A stretch of DNA of 57,029 nucleotides from Alicyclobacillus sp. (GCA_023511725.1 JAIMAY010000016.1:1-57029); one strand, 5' to 3'. Shown: positions 37,633 through 47,009, numbered from the stretch's first letter. A program made the numbers and translations. The notes: generated by a model not told the origin, from the sequence alone.

Positions 37633-39015
37633 TCACAGGGGCGCGACGTTCAGGTCTGGGACCTCGCTGTCCTCGCCGTCGGGTTCTGGGCCCTGGCGAA
37701 CGGCCCGCACGAACAGGTAGGCGTCGACGATGGCGAGCAGTCCGTACAGCACGCTGAAGGAGATGAGGGTGAGCAGCACCTCGCCAGCGGGAACCGTGGG
37801 CGACACGCCATCCCTAGTGAGCTCCAGGCCGTACACGACCCACGGCTGCCTGCCCATTTCCGTCATCAGCCAGCCGGCGGTGTTGGCGATGAACGGTAGC
37901 GGCATCGCGAACAGCATCCAGCGCAGATAGCGGCGGCTTTGCAGCAGTTTGTCGCGCACCATCTGCCATGCGCCGTACAGCGCAGACAGGATCATCAGTA
38001 CGCCCGCTGCGACCATCACGCGGAAGCTCCAGAAGGTCACGCCAACTGGCGGGATGTAGCTGCCCGGGCCGTACTTCTGCTGCATCTGCTGCTGGAGCTC
38101 CAGCATCCCCGGTACGCTCCCGTGCGGCTGGTTGTACGCCAGGATGCTGAGGGCGTACGGGATCTGCAGCTCGAAGGTGTTGCGCTGCTGCGCGGGGTCA
38201 ATGGCGGCAATGACCGTCCACGGGGCGGGATCGGCACTGGTATGCCAGAGCGCCTCGGACGCCGCCATTTTCATCGGTTGCGAGACCATCAGATACTGGG
38301 CTTGATCGTGGCCGACGATGGCGACCAGGATGCTGCTGACCACGCCGACGATGATGCTGATGACAAACGACGGGTGGAACACCTCGAGCCAGCGCTTGCG
38401 CAGCAGTTGGTACGCGCTGACGCCCGCCACGAAGAAGGCGCCAGTGGCGAGCGCGCCCAGCCACACGTGCGGGAACTCCCACCACAACTGCTCGTTTCCA
38501 ATCAGTGCGCCGAAGCTGGCCATCTCCGCGTGGCCGCCCTGGATCACGTAGCCAACGGGATGCTGCATGAACGCGTTGGCCGTGAGGATCCAGAACGCGG
38601 ACAGGGTGGTGCCAAGCGCAACCAGCCAGATGGAGGCCAGGTGTACGTGTTTGGGGAGCTTGTCCCAGCCGAACATCCACACGCCGAGGAAGGTGGATTC
38701 CAGGAAGAAAGCGGCGAGGGACTCGATGGCGAGCGGTGCGCCGAACACATCCCCCACGAACCGTGAATAATTGGACCAGTTCATGCCAAACTGGAACTCC
38801 TGCAGAATGCCCGTGACCACGCCAACGGCGAAGTTGATGAGGAACAGCTTGCCCCAGAACTTGGCCATGCGCTTGTAGTTCTCATTCTTCTTGGTGACGT
38901 ACAGCGTCTCCATGATGGCAATCAGAAACACGAGACCGATGGTGAGGGGCACAAAGAAGAAGTGATACACGGTGGTGACGCCGAACTGCCATCGGGCGAG
39001 GAGGAGGTTGTCCAT
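37633..39015 (-). CDS. cydA: Cytochrome bd quinol oxidase subunit I
   Basis: A 460-residue membrane protein that oxidises quinol and reduces oxygen to water. It has nine TM helices, the haem ligand His18 in VYHFFFVPLTIG, the later haem ligands in the HVWLGALATGAFF region and in the Met of the GML/QQQMQQ-side helix, and the conserved GRQPWVVYG motif (about 385). The Q-loop is short, as in Gram-positive bd oxidases. ATG 39015 has AAAGGAGATG. The enzyme family is resistant to sulfide, which matters for the operator before this gene. A 106-base gap separates it from cydB. Confidence 0.96.
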   Translation of the reverse strand: MDNLLLARWQFGVTTVYHFFFVPLTIGLVFLIAIMETLYVTKKNENYKRMAKFWGKLFLINFAVGVVTGILQEFQFGMNWSNYSRFVGDVFGAPLAIESLAAFFLESTFLGVWMFGWDKLPKHVHLASIWLVALGTTLSAFWILTANAFMQHPVGYVIQGGHAEMASFGALIGNEQLWWEFPHVWLGALATGAFFVAGVSAYQLLRKRWLEVFHPSFVISIIVGVVSSILVAIVGHDQAQYLMVSQPMKMAASEALWHTSADPAPWTVIAAIDPAQQRNTFELQIPYALSILAYNQPHGSVPGMLELQQQMQQKYGPGSYIPPVGVTFWSFRVMVAAGVLMILSALYGAWQMVRDKLLQSRRYLRWMLFAMPLPFIANTAGWLMTEMGRQPWVVYGLELTRDGVSPTVPAGEVLLTLISFSVLYGLLAIVDAYLFVRAVRQGPEPDGEDSEVPDLNVAPL

Positions 39016-39080
39016 GCGGCATCTCCTTTCCCGCGAGTGTGGGACGGTCCAATCCTTACCTGCAACAATCGTTTGGCACG

Positions 39081-39099
39081 ATTATACCCCTTCGCGTAT
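39081..39099 (-). promoter_or_regulatory. cydABDC -10 box overlapped by an RTAC-N8-GTAT operator
   Basis: On the minus strand TATAAT (39086 to 39081) is preceded by GGGG, and the element ATAC-N8-GTAT (39084-39099) covers its first bases, exactly as at the disulfide oxidoreductase and cstR promoters. The leader to ATG 39015 is about 60 bases. The -35 region is weak. Confidence 0.55.
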
Positions 39100-39256
39100 G
39101 GCTGGAACCTGACACATTTGGCGCATCTGTGGACGTTCTGGGGCGAGGTCATGAACGCTTGGTGACGTCGCCGTGCCATGGCGTTGTGTGTGACCCTGCG
39201 CACACCTTCGGGCCGGAGCGTGGAGGATAATCCGCAGTGTGAAGGAGGGGTTTCGG

Positions 39257-40579
39257 ATGCAGGAGGTCGCAGATGGGCGCGCCGTGGGGGCCGGTTCCGG
39301 CGTGAACACCAGCCAGTCGCCGCCCATTCATGTTCCGCTTCGCTACATGCTGATGGGCCTCATTTGTTTTGGTCTGTTTGCGGTCGATCTCGCCCTTCAA
39401 GCGCGCCCCTTCGCCCTATTCGACGCCGGATTGCCGGCCATCGTCGGGCTGACGCATCTGCTCACGCTCGGGGCACTCTTGTCCTTCGTCATGGGAGCCG
39501 TCTACCAACTCTCGACGGTGGCGTTCCTGATGCCGCTCGCCAGCGAGCGTGTGGCACGCTGGAATTTCTGGCTGTACGCCGTCGGTATCGCCGGCCTGAT
39601 TCCCAGCATGATGGCATGGTGGCGATGGGGATTGGCGGTGTTTGGCGCCGTCACGGTACTCGCCGTCGCCGTGTACGCCGCGCTCATGGTGGTGTCGCTG
39701 GCGCGCACGCATGTCCGGGGGCCGATGCACGATTTTGTGCTGTCTGCACACATCCATCTGCTGCTGGCGATCACGGCCGCCGCCTTGCTGCTCCTCATCG
39801 ACGGCGGCGCGTTGCCCAGCCTGTCCGCGTGGTTCGCGCCGCTGCTCGCGACCCACATCCTGCTGGCGGCGGGCGGCTACTTCCTCTTCCTGATCCTCGG
39901 GTTCAGCTACAAGCTGCTGCCGATGTTCACGCTCTCGCACGGCTTCGCCACCGGTGGCCAGGTCTGGGCACTGCGGTTGGCGCACGCATCGCTTTGGCTG
40001 CTGATGGTCGCCGCGTGGAGTGGGGTATGGTTCCTGTGGGTCTTGGGCGGTGTGGCCGCCGCGGCACTGGCCGGCGTGCAAGGATGGAACATCGCGCAGA
40101 TCATCAAGAAACGCATGCGTAAGAAAGTCGAAGCTCCCATCCAAGGGGTGTTGGCGGCGGCGGTGACGTATGGTCTGTGGGCACTGCTGTTGCTGCTGCA
40201 GACGGTGTGGCCACCCGCGGGGACGGGATGGAAACCCGTGGTGCAGCTCGAACTGATGGGCGTCGTGGCGCTCACCGTGATGGGCTTTGCGTACAAAATT
40301 GTGCCGTTTCTGGTCTGGACCCAGCGGTATAGCAAACCCCGCCCGGGCGCGAAGCGCGTGCTGATTGCGGACCTCATTCAAGTGGAGCGCGCCCGCCCGG
40401 TGCTGGCGGCGTTCGTACTCGGTGCATGGGGCATGGCCGCAGCGGCCTGGGCGCAGTCCCCTGTCGTGGCGTGGTTTGGCACCGCGCTGATCTGGTTGGC
40501 GCTGTGGGTCTTCTGCGGGCAGATGCTGCGCGTGATGGATCTGCGCAAAACGGTGAAGGAGTGGACGGGCCGTGATTGA
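39257..40579 (+). CDS. Polytopic membrane protein, haem-copper oxidase I/NnrS-like
   Basis: A 440-residue protein with about twelve TM helices. Histidines at helix starts (GLTHLLTLGALLSFVMG, about residue 64; LSAHIHLLLAITAAALL, about 160; LATHILLAAGGYFLFLILGFSYKLLP, about 195) give the look of NnrS and cbb3 subunit I-like proteins, which bind haem or copper, though the complete oxidase ligand set is not seen. ATG 39257 has AAGGAGGGG six bases upstream. It is divergent from cydA and overlaps the DUF59 gene by eight bases. A role in haem or nitric-oxide-related respiration is an inference from fold and place. Confidence 0.6.
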   Translation: MQEVADGRAVGAGSGVNTSQSPPIHVPLRYMLMGLICFGLFAVDLALQARPFALFDAGLPAIVGLTHLLTLGALLSFVMGAVYQLSTVAFLMPLASERVARWNFWLYAVGIAGLIPSMMAWWRWGLAVFGAVTVLAVAVYAALMVVSLARTHVRGPMHDFVLSAHIHLLLAITAAALLLLIDGGALPSLSAWFAPLLATHILLAAGGYFLFLILGFSYKLLPMFTLSHGFATGGQVWALRLAHASLWLLMVAAWSGVWFLWVLGGVAAAALAGVQGWNIAQIIKKRMRKKVEAPIQGVLAAAVTYGLWALLLLLQTVWPPAGTGWKPVVQLELMGVVALTVMGFAYKIVPFLVWTQRYSKPRPGAKRVLIADLIQVERARPVLAAFVLGAWGMAAAAWAQSPVVAWFGTALIWLALWVFCGQMLRVMDLRKTVKEWTGRD

Positions 40580-40874
40580 TCTGAATGAAGTACGTGAGAA
40601 ATTGAAGGAAGTGTATGACCCGGAGATTGGCATCAACGTGGTGGACCTGGGGCTGATCTACAAGATTGAGGAGCTGGACGAAGGTACACTGCACATCGAG
40701 ATGACCATGACCACGCCTGGGTGCCCAGCGCACGACAGCCTGAGCGAGGCGGTGGAATGGGCGGCGGCGCAGGTGTTTGGCGTGGCGATGGTGCACGTGG
40801 ACGTGGTCTGGGACCCGCCGTGGTCGCCGGAGATGATGTCGGAGGAGGCGCAGCGGCTGCTCGGATTCCGCTGA
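40572..40874 (+). CDS. Iron-sulfur assembly-type protein (DUF59/MIP18, SufT-like)
   Basis: A 100-residue protein of the DUF59 family: LKEVYDPEIGINVVDLGLIY at the N-terminus (residues 11-30) and MTMTTPGCPAHDSL with the conserved Cys (about 51). Family members help to mature iron-sulfur proteins or belong to PaaD-type pathways. GTG 40572 follows AAGGAG and overlaps the upstream membrane-protein gene, so the two are translationally coupled and probably act together. Confidence 0.88.
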   Translation: MIDLNEVREKLKEVYDPEIGINVVDLGLIYKIEELDEGTLHIEMTMTTPGCPAHDSLSEAVEWAAAQVFGVAMVHVDVVWDPPWSPEMMSEEAQRLLGFR

Positions 40875-40960
40875 GGTGGGCGTTCGTCGGCCAATCCTGG
40901 GCCGCCCCGGGCATACGATGCTCCCACAGGGTGCGGATGCACCGGAAGGGAGCGTCTTCC

Positions 40961-42340
40961 ATGTCTGGGCCAGTTCAGGAGAAAAAGGCAGGTGGGGTAC
41001 GCGGTCTGAAGCGCAGCCTCTCCGCGCGGCAGATGCAGATGCTGGCGGTGGGCGGCGTCATTGGTGTGGGACTGTTTTACGGCGCAAGCGTGTCCGTGTC
41101 CGTCGCGGGCCCGTCGGTGCTCATCGACTTTATCGTGTGTGGCCTGCTGGTGGCCATCGTCATGCGGGCCCTGGCCGAGATGGTCGTGGAGAGACCGGTT
41201 TCCGGCTCATTCGGCCAATACGCGGCGCACTGGCTGGGTCGCCGGATTGGCTTCGTGACGGCGGGCATGTGGTGGTTCTTCTGGGTCGCCACCGTGATGT
41301 CGGAACTCGCGGCCATCGGCAAGCTGCTGCAGTTCTGGTGGCCCCAGCTGCCCGTATGGCTGCCCGGCGCAGTGGCGCTGGTGCTGTTCACCATCACGAA
41401 TCTGCTGGCGGTTCGGGTGTTCGGCGAAATTGAGTACTGGTTCGCGGTGCTGAAGGTGCTGACGGTGCTCGTGTTCATCGTCTTCGGCGCCCTGATAGCC
41501 GCCGGTGCGCTGGTGCCCGGGTATGCGCCGGGTCTGCGCAATCTGTACGCTGCCGGGGGATTCATGCCCGGCGGCTGGCTGGGGCTGGCGATGGCCATCT
41601 CGCTCGTCGTCCAAGCGTACAGCGGGGTGGAGACCCTGGCCGTGGAGTCGGGCGAATCGGCGGATCCCGAGCGCAACGTGCGGCGGGCGTTCCGGACCGT
41701 GACGTGGCGGATCGCCATCCTCTACATCGGCTCGATGCTGATCCTGCTCTGCGCCTACCCCTGGACACAACTGATCCACCAGAGCGGCAGCCCGTACGTG
41801 CAGGTCTTCCGAGCCGCGGGCGTACCGTTTGCCGCAGGTCTTGTGAACCTTGTGATTGTGCTGTCCGGGCTGTCCTCCTGTAACACCGGTCTGTACGGTG
41901 GCAGCCGGATGCTCTACGGCATGGCGGAGGAGGCGCAACGGGCGGGCTGGCTGCGGCGCGTGAACCGGCGGCACGTACCGCACCTCGCGGTCTGGACCAC
42001 GGCCATCGCCATCGCCGTCGGTGTGGTGCTGACGTACCTGGCGCCGAATCAGGTGTACGTCTGGATCACCAGCGCATCCGCCTTCGCGGACCTGTGGGTG
42101 TGGGGCGTGATCCTGGCGTGCGAGATCAGCGTCCGTCGGCAGGCACGGCGGACGGGCCAATCGCTGCGCTACCCGGTTCCGCTATGGCCGGCGTGGCCCA
42201 TCGCCGGGCTCGTGCTGGTGGTGCTGTGCTTCGCTGCCATCGTGGCTTCGCCGCTGACCCGCGTCTCCGTGTTCTCCGGCGTGCTGTTTCTGGTGCTGCT
42301 GTGGCTGTATGACGTCGTGGCGGCGCGGCGACGGGCGTAG
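40961..42340 (+). CDS. APC-superfamily amino-acid permease
   Basis: A 459-residue transporter with twelve TM helices. The N-terminus has LSARQMQMLAVGGVIGVGLFYG, the substrate-binding glycine loop of AAT-type (AnsP, GabP, ProY) permeases, and later VERPVSGSFGQYAAHWLG and SGVETLAVESGESADPERN. The amino acid transported cannot be deduced. ATG 40961 follows GGAAGGGAG. It ends about 60 bases before the convergent end of the decayed ger operon. Confidence 0.9.
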   Translation: MSGPVQEKKAGGVRGLKRSLSARQMQMLAVGGVIGVGLFYGASVSVSVAGPSVLIDFIVCGLLVAIVMRALAEMVVERPVSGSFGQYAAHWLGRRIGFVTAGMWWFFWVATVMSELAAIGKLLQFWWPQLPVWLPGAVALVLFTITNLLAVRVFGEIEYWFAVLKVLTVLVFIVFGALIAAGALVPGYAPGLRNLYAAGGFMPGGWLGLAMAISLVVQAYSGVETLAVESGESADPERNVRRAFRTVTWRIAILYIGSMLILLCAYPWTQLIHQSGSPYVQVFRAAGVPFAAGLVNLVIVLSGLSSCNTGLYGGSRMLYGMAEEAQRAGWLRRVNRRHVPHLAVWTTAIAIAVGVVLTYLAPNQVYVWITSASAFADLWVWGVILACEISVRRQARRTGQSLRYPVPLWPAWPIAGLVLVVLCFAAIVASPLTRVSVFSGVLFLVLLWLYDVVAARRRA

Positions 42341-42400
42341 GCAAGCCGCGTGCGCTAAGACATCGCTGGCGCGGTCGCGGATGACATGGCCGCGCCGGCG

Positions 42401-42613
42401 TCACCACAGCCATCGTTCGGCGATCCGCACTCCCACCCACATGGCGGCACCCGCCCCGACGTTGATCCATCCCATCACGCGCGACCATCGCTCCTCTCTG
42501 AACATGCCCTGTTTACGGAACAGGCGTGTGTCGACTGCGAGCATGAGTCCGCCGCTGGCGGCGAACAGGAGTGCGACCAGCGACGGGTACACCTGTGTCA
42601 GATCAAACACCAT
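42401..42613 (-). CDS. Small two-TM protein, CLC_0170-like
   Basis: A 70-residue protein with two hydrophobic helices (about 8-27 and 47-66) around a basic loop DTRLFRKQGMFREERWSRV. Size, topology and place at the end of a ger operon agree with the CLC_0170 family of small proteins encoded near germinant receptors. It is the last gene of the minus-strand ger operon and appears intact although gerB and gerC upstream are damaged. Confidence 0.55.
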   Translation of the reverse strand: MVFDLTQVYPSLVALLFAASGGLMLAVDTRLFRKQGMFREERWSRVMGWINVGAGAAMWVGVRIAERWLW

Positions 42614-42673
42614 TGGGCCACACCGCCTTCCCAGCCTGTGACGGATGATGCCAGTCTTCCCGCCGATAGCGTG

Positions 42674-43606
42674 TCACACCGCCTTCATGCCCACACGATG
42701 CGTCCGTACGGTGATCACGAAGTCAATTTTCACATCGGGATATAGCGCTTCCCACCGCTCCTTCGTCTGCACGTACCGATCCCAGTAACCTGGCTGCCGC
42801 GCTCGCACAAATTCGCCAAACCCCACTGGCTCCGTGTGCAGCGCCTTGGTCAGGGTGATGAAAGCGTCCAGGTTGCTGCGCAGCTTCTGCCCCACGGCGT
42901 CGTCGATGGCGGCGAGTACGCGCGGATCATCGAGGTTCACGCCTTCGCTCGACTTCTCCGTGATGTTGCCGTCGAGGTGAACGCGCACGGTGAAGTGCGG
43001 CCTGCCGTTCTCGATACGAACGGTGATCCGACGTTTGCGTAGATATGCCTGCCACATGACGGTCTCCCGGTGACCCGGAATCTGCACCATCATGGTGTAA
43101 CCGCCAGGCTGCACGCCGCTGAGCAGCATGTACGTGGCGATATCGAACGGCCGTGCGGTCGTGCCTGCCATCCTGTAGCGTCGGAACATCACCAATCCGG
43201 AGATATTCACGTTGTCCTTCTGCATCACCTCGACGTAGGGCAAGATGGGTTCCCGTCCGCGCATGGCCACCTTGCTCACGAACATCCCGAAAAAGTCGTT
43301 GGGCAGCTTACCCAGTTGTTTGGCGTGATCGAGCGTGGACATCAGGTACACCGTCGGCACTCGCTCCAACGGCGGTGCGGTCTGCATCAGGTCCGAGGCA
43401 CTGCCTTTGCTCACCACCACCCACACGGTGCGCCGGACCTCGGGGTGGCGGACGAGAAAGTCGCTCAACGCTTCCATCCCCTGTTGGCGCGCGAAGTCTT
43501 CTGATACGACGATGATCCGGAGGTGGCCGAGAAACAGTTTGTCCGCCACCTGCTGCTGCAGCTGCTGCAGCGCGTCATTCATCGTCAGTCCGTCCGCGTG
43601 CAGCAC
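42674..43606 (-). pseudogene. gerC: gerC remnant lacking its N-terminal lipoprotein region
   Basis: The C-terminal GerC domain is complete (GYWDRYVQTKERWEALYPDVKIDFVI at the end, and KSSEGVNLDDPRVLAAIDDAV), and the middle region has KLFLGHLRIIVVSEDFARQ. However, the frame opens only at SVWVLHADGLTMNDAL. About 90 residues expected before it, including the signal peptide, the lipobox Cys and the strands that follow, are absent. In-frame sequence upstream meets a TGA inside the end of gerB. Together with the missing gerB tail this points to a deletion of several hundred bases across the gerB-gerC border. A product would lack a membrane anchor. Confidence 0.75.
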
Positions 43607-44645
43607 CCAAACCGATTGTCCCGGTTCGGCTCCGGCGCCGCATCACCAGGTACAGGTGCACCACATCCGTCGGCAGCATCGCCATCAGCATGATGTAGGG
43701 CAACAGGAACAGCGCGAACGGCCGGTGATCCTCCATGCGAAAGAGATCCCGGGCGGCTCGCAGCGTCAGGTTGTAGGTGGAGTAGAGGGTGGTAAACACC
43801 GCGGTTACCCACACCACGAGAAAGGCGGCATCCAGCCGCTCCAGCACCTCGCCGGGCAGCAGAGTCATGCGCGCCAACTCCAAGGTTGGCCACAGGAACT
43901 CGCGCGTCGCCTCTGCACCGAACACGGCCACGGTCGCCAGCACAATCAGGAGGTACAGGCCGCCGGCCACCCCGATTCCCCAGAGCACGCTCCGCATCGC
44001 CTTCTCCGGTTGGCGCATGGCTGGGATCACAAACGCCATGATGAACGCACCCTGGAACAACGCGGAAATGGCGAGTGCCCCGACAACGAATGATCCCACC
44101 TGCGGCGCGTTACCTATCAACGGCAACAGGTTTAGGTAGTCGCCGTTCTTGGTGCTGAGCACGACAATCAGCAGACCTGGCATCACGAACGGAAGGTAGA
44201 ACAGATGAGCATACGCGAACGATGTCATGTTGGCCCGGCTCGACAGCGCGGTCAGCAGCAGCATGGTCAACGTCGTCACCTCGACCGGAGTCCGGGTGAG
44301 GACGGAGGTGACCACCACCTCCGCAAACTCGCGCGCGGTGAGCGCCGTCAGCGCAGCGAAGAACAGCACCATCACGCCGGAAATCACCGCCGCGCACCAC
44401 GGGCCAATCAGGCGTGTGCTGTACCCCACGATGGACTCGCGCGGGAAGCGCGTCCCGAGTTTCGTCAGGATCCGCAGGCCGCCGGTGGAGACGAGCACGC
44501 CGAGCAGGGTGACGAGCGGCGCCCCGGACCCGCCTGCCTCGGCGGCCAGCCGCGACAGCGCGAGCACGCCCACGCCGATGATGGTGCTGATGAGGATGGC
44601 ACTGGCTTCGAGGACCGTGATCGTCTAAAACCGCGGGTTCTCCAC
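43575..44645 (-). pseudogene. gerB: gerB remnant with an early TAG and a lost 3' end
   Basis: A GerB-type permease. GTG 44645 has AGGGGAGGTGA upstream, but codon 7 is TAG (44625-44627); after it the frame continues with the expected first helix TITVLEASAILISTIIGVGVLALS. Internal starts (for example the GTG at 44573) would remove that helix. At the other end the protein stops after LPTDVVHLYLVMRRRSRTG, about 35 residues short: the last TM helix seen in the intact copy (11322-12443) is missing, and the frame runs into gerC. Two independent lesions indicate a dead gene. Confidence 0.8.
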
Positions 44646-44648
44646 GGT

Positions 44649-46292
44649 TCACCTCCCCTTCCGCGGATGCACGGGGTCCAGCGGATGGCTTGGCCGCTGC
44701 ATCACGTCGCGAAGCGTGCCGTCGCCGACGCGCCGTCGGTTGGCGGGTTGCAGGTGCGCCGGGCGTTTCGGCATCCACCACAGCGGTGCGCGGATCCACG
44801 TGTCCTTGGTGCCCTGCCAGTCGCCCGGGACGATGGGGCTGAGGTAGGGGACCCCGAAGGACCTGAGGGAGAGCATGTGATGCGTGATCAGGATGAGCCC
44901 TATCATCACCCCGTAGAGACCGAACACGCCCGCAAGACAGGTCAGCAAAAAGCGCAGGATGCGCAGTGCCACCGCCGCGTTGTAGGCCGGCGTGGCGAAT
45001 GATCCGATGGTGGTCAGCGCGACCACGACGACGGTGATGGGGCTGGCAAAACCGGCGGAGACGGCGGCCTGGCCAATCACCAGCACTCCGACAATCGACA
45101 GCGCACCGCCGACCTGCTGCGGGACGCGGAGGGTGGCTTCGCGAAGCACCTCCATCGTGACCTCCATGAGCAGCACCTCGACCACGGCGGGGAAGGGTAC
45201 GCCCGCCCTTCCGCCGGCCACCGCCACGGCGAACTTCGTGGGGATCAGCTCTGGGTTGAAGGCTATCACCGACACGTACAGCGACGGAAAGACCAGCGAG
45301 AACGTCAGCGCAACGATGCGGACCAGGCGGATCAGGCTGGCCATCACCGGCCGTTCGCTGTAATCATCCGGGGTTTGGTAAAACTGCGCGAACACCGCGG
45401 GTACGATGAGCGCGAATGGCGTTCCGTCGGTGAGGATCACGACCCGCCCCTCAAGCAGGCTGACCGCGCATTTGTCGGGACGCTCAGTGTTCTGGACCTG
45501 GGGAAATGGACTCCAGTGATTATCCTCGATGAACTGCTCCAGGGTGCCTGCATCAAAGATGCCGTCGACATCCACAGCCTTGAGCCGGTCTTCGACCTCT
45601 TTCAGCAGCGCCGGTTGGACAATGCCCTCCACATAGCACACGGCGATCTTGGTCTTGGTCATGCGCCCGATGGTGACCATTTTCACGCGCAGGTTCGGCG
45701 TTTGCAGCCGGTAACGAAGCAGCGTGATGTTGGTCGAGAGAAGCTCGGTGAAACCGTCCCGACCGCCGCGGATCACCTGTTCGGTCTGCGGCTCCTCGAC
45801 GGATCGCTGCGCGACGTTGCGTGTGGCGAGCAGGATCCCCACGCTGGCCCCTGCCACCAGCAGCAGCGGCTCCCCACGGTACAGCGCTTCGACCATCTTC
45901 ACGTACTCACGCTCGGTGTGGACCTCGCCGTAGTAGATGGCCTCTTCCATCACGCGTTGGGTCAGTTCGGCATCGTGCGGGCGTGTGCGCCCCCTGTCGT
46001 TCTCGCTCGACGGTTGGGATTGCATCAGCGGCCACAGGATCTGCTCGTTGATCACCTCGCGGTTGACGAGGTTCGAGAAGTAGACGAGAACGGCGGGATG
46101 CTGGCCAAACACGCGAAAGCTGCGGATGACCAGGTCATCGTTGACGCCGAGCAGGTCCTCCAACAGGTTCACGGCGTGATCCAGATGGCCGTCATACGCC
46201 AGGTGCTGATGCTCCTCCAGCCATTGTTCCGGAGCAACGGCGCCGGACAAGCGTTGTCCCCCGCGCCGGAACAGGCGTTGCCAGACGGTCAT
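44649..46292 (-). CDS. gerA: Germinant receptor A subunit (GerA family), second operon
   Basis: A 547-residue GerA-family protein, intact. The soluble N-terminal domain covers residues 20-320 (LVIRSFRVFGQHPAVLVYFSNLV, VIRGGRDGFTELLSTNI), with membrane helices from about 325 to 500 (FNPELIPTKFAVAVAGGRAGVPFPAVVEVLLMEV; SFATPAYNAAVALRILRF). It lacks the long low-complexity linker of the first GerA. GGAGGTGA precedes ATG 46292. Three bases separate it from the damaged gerB, so the operon probably still makes this subunit but no complete receptor. Confidence 0.92.
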   Translation of the reverse strand: MTVWQRLFRRGGQRLSGAVAPEQWLEEHQHLAYDGHLDHAVNLLEDLLGVNDDLVIRSFRVFGQHPAVLVYFSNLVNREVINEQILWPLMQSQPSSENDRGRTRPHDAELTQRVMEEAIYYGEVHTEREYVKMVEALYRGEPLLLVAGASVGILLATRNVAQRSVEEPQTEQVIRGGRDGFTELLSTNITLLRYRLQTPNLRVKMVTIGRMTKTKIAVCYVEGIVQPALLKEVEDRLKAVDVDGIFDAGTLEQFIEDNHWSPFPQVQNTERPDKCAVSLLEGRVVILTDGTPFALIVPAVFAQFYQTPDDYSERPVMASLIRLVRIVALTFSLVFPSLYVSVIAFNPELIPTKFAVAVAGGRAGVPFPAVVEVLLMEVTMEVLREATLRVPQQVGGALSIVGVLVIGQAAVSAGFASPITVVVVALTTIGSFATPAYNAAVALRILRFLLTCLAGVFGLYGVMIGLILITHHMLSLRSFGVPYLSPIVPGDWQGTKDTWIRAPLWWMPKRPAHLQPANRRRVGDGTLRDVMQRPSHPLDPVHPRKGR

Positions 46293-46310
46293 GCTGTCAC
46301 CTCCGCCCGT

Positions 46311-46439
46311 TCAACCGAAACGCTGCAGTCGCAGATGCACGAATTCCTGCCATTCCAGCGCCAGAAACAGGATGACCACCAACACCACGAGTGCAATGGC
46401 AAAACGAGTCCACCGAGACTGTCTGCGTTGACTGTGCAA
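46311..46439 (-). CDS. Possible 42-residue single-TM protein before gerA
   Basis: The frame starts at TTG 46439 with CGGAGG eight bases upstream. It reads a basic N-terminus (HSQRRQSRWTR), one strongly hydrophobic helix (FAIALVVLVVILFLALEW) and a short tail, and ends 18 bases before gerA. The design, a start signal plus a positive-inside TM helix, argues for a real gene of the ger operon, but it is very short and I know no family. Confidence 0.4.
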   Translation of the reverse strand: MHSQRRQSRWTRFAIALVVLVVILFLALEWQEFVHLRLQRFG

Positions 46440-46586
46440 TGGCAATGCCTCCGTTTCTCGGTTATCCGCGGATAGTGTGCCCGGTTTCTCCGTTTCCTAC
46501 GCTCGGTTACAATCGATGGTAGTGCCGTCGCCGTGACGGAGATCTCGGAAACGTCAGGCAAGCCTGTGTGGAAGGAGGGTGCCGAT

Positions 46587-47009
46587 ATGCCGAGAAGCAA
46601 AGAGGGGGCGTTCAACGAAATTGTCCGCCGAGTTCGTCAGGAGTGTTTCGGCAAGGGTCCAGAACGGATCAAGACGTACTTCGTCGACAACATGGCCATC
46701 ACCATTCTCCATGGGAATCTCACGCCCACCGAGAAGTTCATCAGTCAGACGCCGGAAGGGGCGGAGATGGTGAGATCGGCCAGGACCAAGATGATCCAAG
46801 AGCGGTATGCGCGGCAGGTGCCCGAAGGGATGGAGGCACTGGTAGGGTCTCGGCTGCTCTATCTGTTTTCCGATTTCAAGGTGCAGGAGGACATGGGAGT
46901 GTCGGTGTTTATCTTCGAGAAGCCCATTCAAACCGACGCCACGGCAACTCGAGGGACAAGCGTGTCGAATCATTCTGAGCATCGCGAAATTCCCTCTTCC
47001 CATTTCTAG
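46587..47009 (+). CDS. DUF2294 (MpsC-like) protein, YrhF equivalent
   Basis: A 140-residue cytosolic protein with FNEIVRRVRQECFGKGPERIKTYFVDN, then MAITILHGNLTPTEKFI and FSDFKVQEDMGVSVFIFEK: the DUF2294 family (Pfam also names it MpsC). B. subtilis YrhF belongs here and is encoded beside a formate dehydrogenase, as in this window. Its function is unknown. ATG 46587 has GGAAGGAGGG. A promoter for the next gene overlaps its 3' end. Confidence 0.8.
   Translation: MPRSKEGAFNEIVRRVRQECFGKGPERIKTYFVDNMAITILHGNLTPTEKFISQTPEGAEMVRSARTKMIQERYARQVPEGMEALVGSRLLYLFSDFKVQEDMGVSVFIFEKPIQTDATATRGTSVSNHSEHREIPSSHF

Noticed and set aside
43585-43893. 102-residue alternative frame at the end of gerB
   Set aside because: Considered as a possible source of the missing gerC N-terminus, but it has no signal peptide or lipobox; it is a shadow frame.
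44625-44627. TAG in gerB as a pyrrolysine codon
   Set aside because: No pyrrolysine machinery is visible and GerB proteins do not use it; a nonsense mutation is far simpler.
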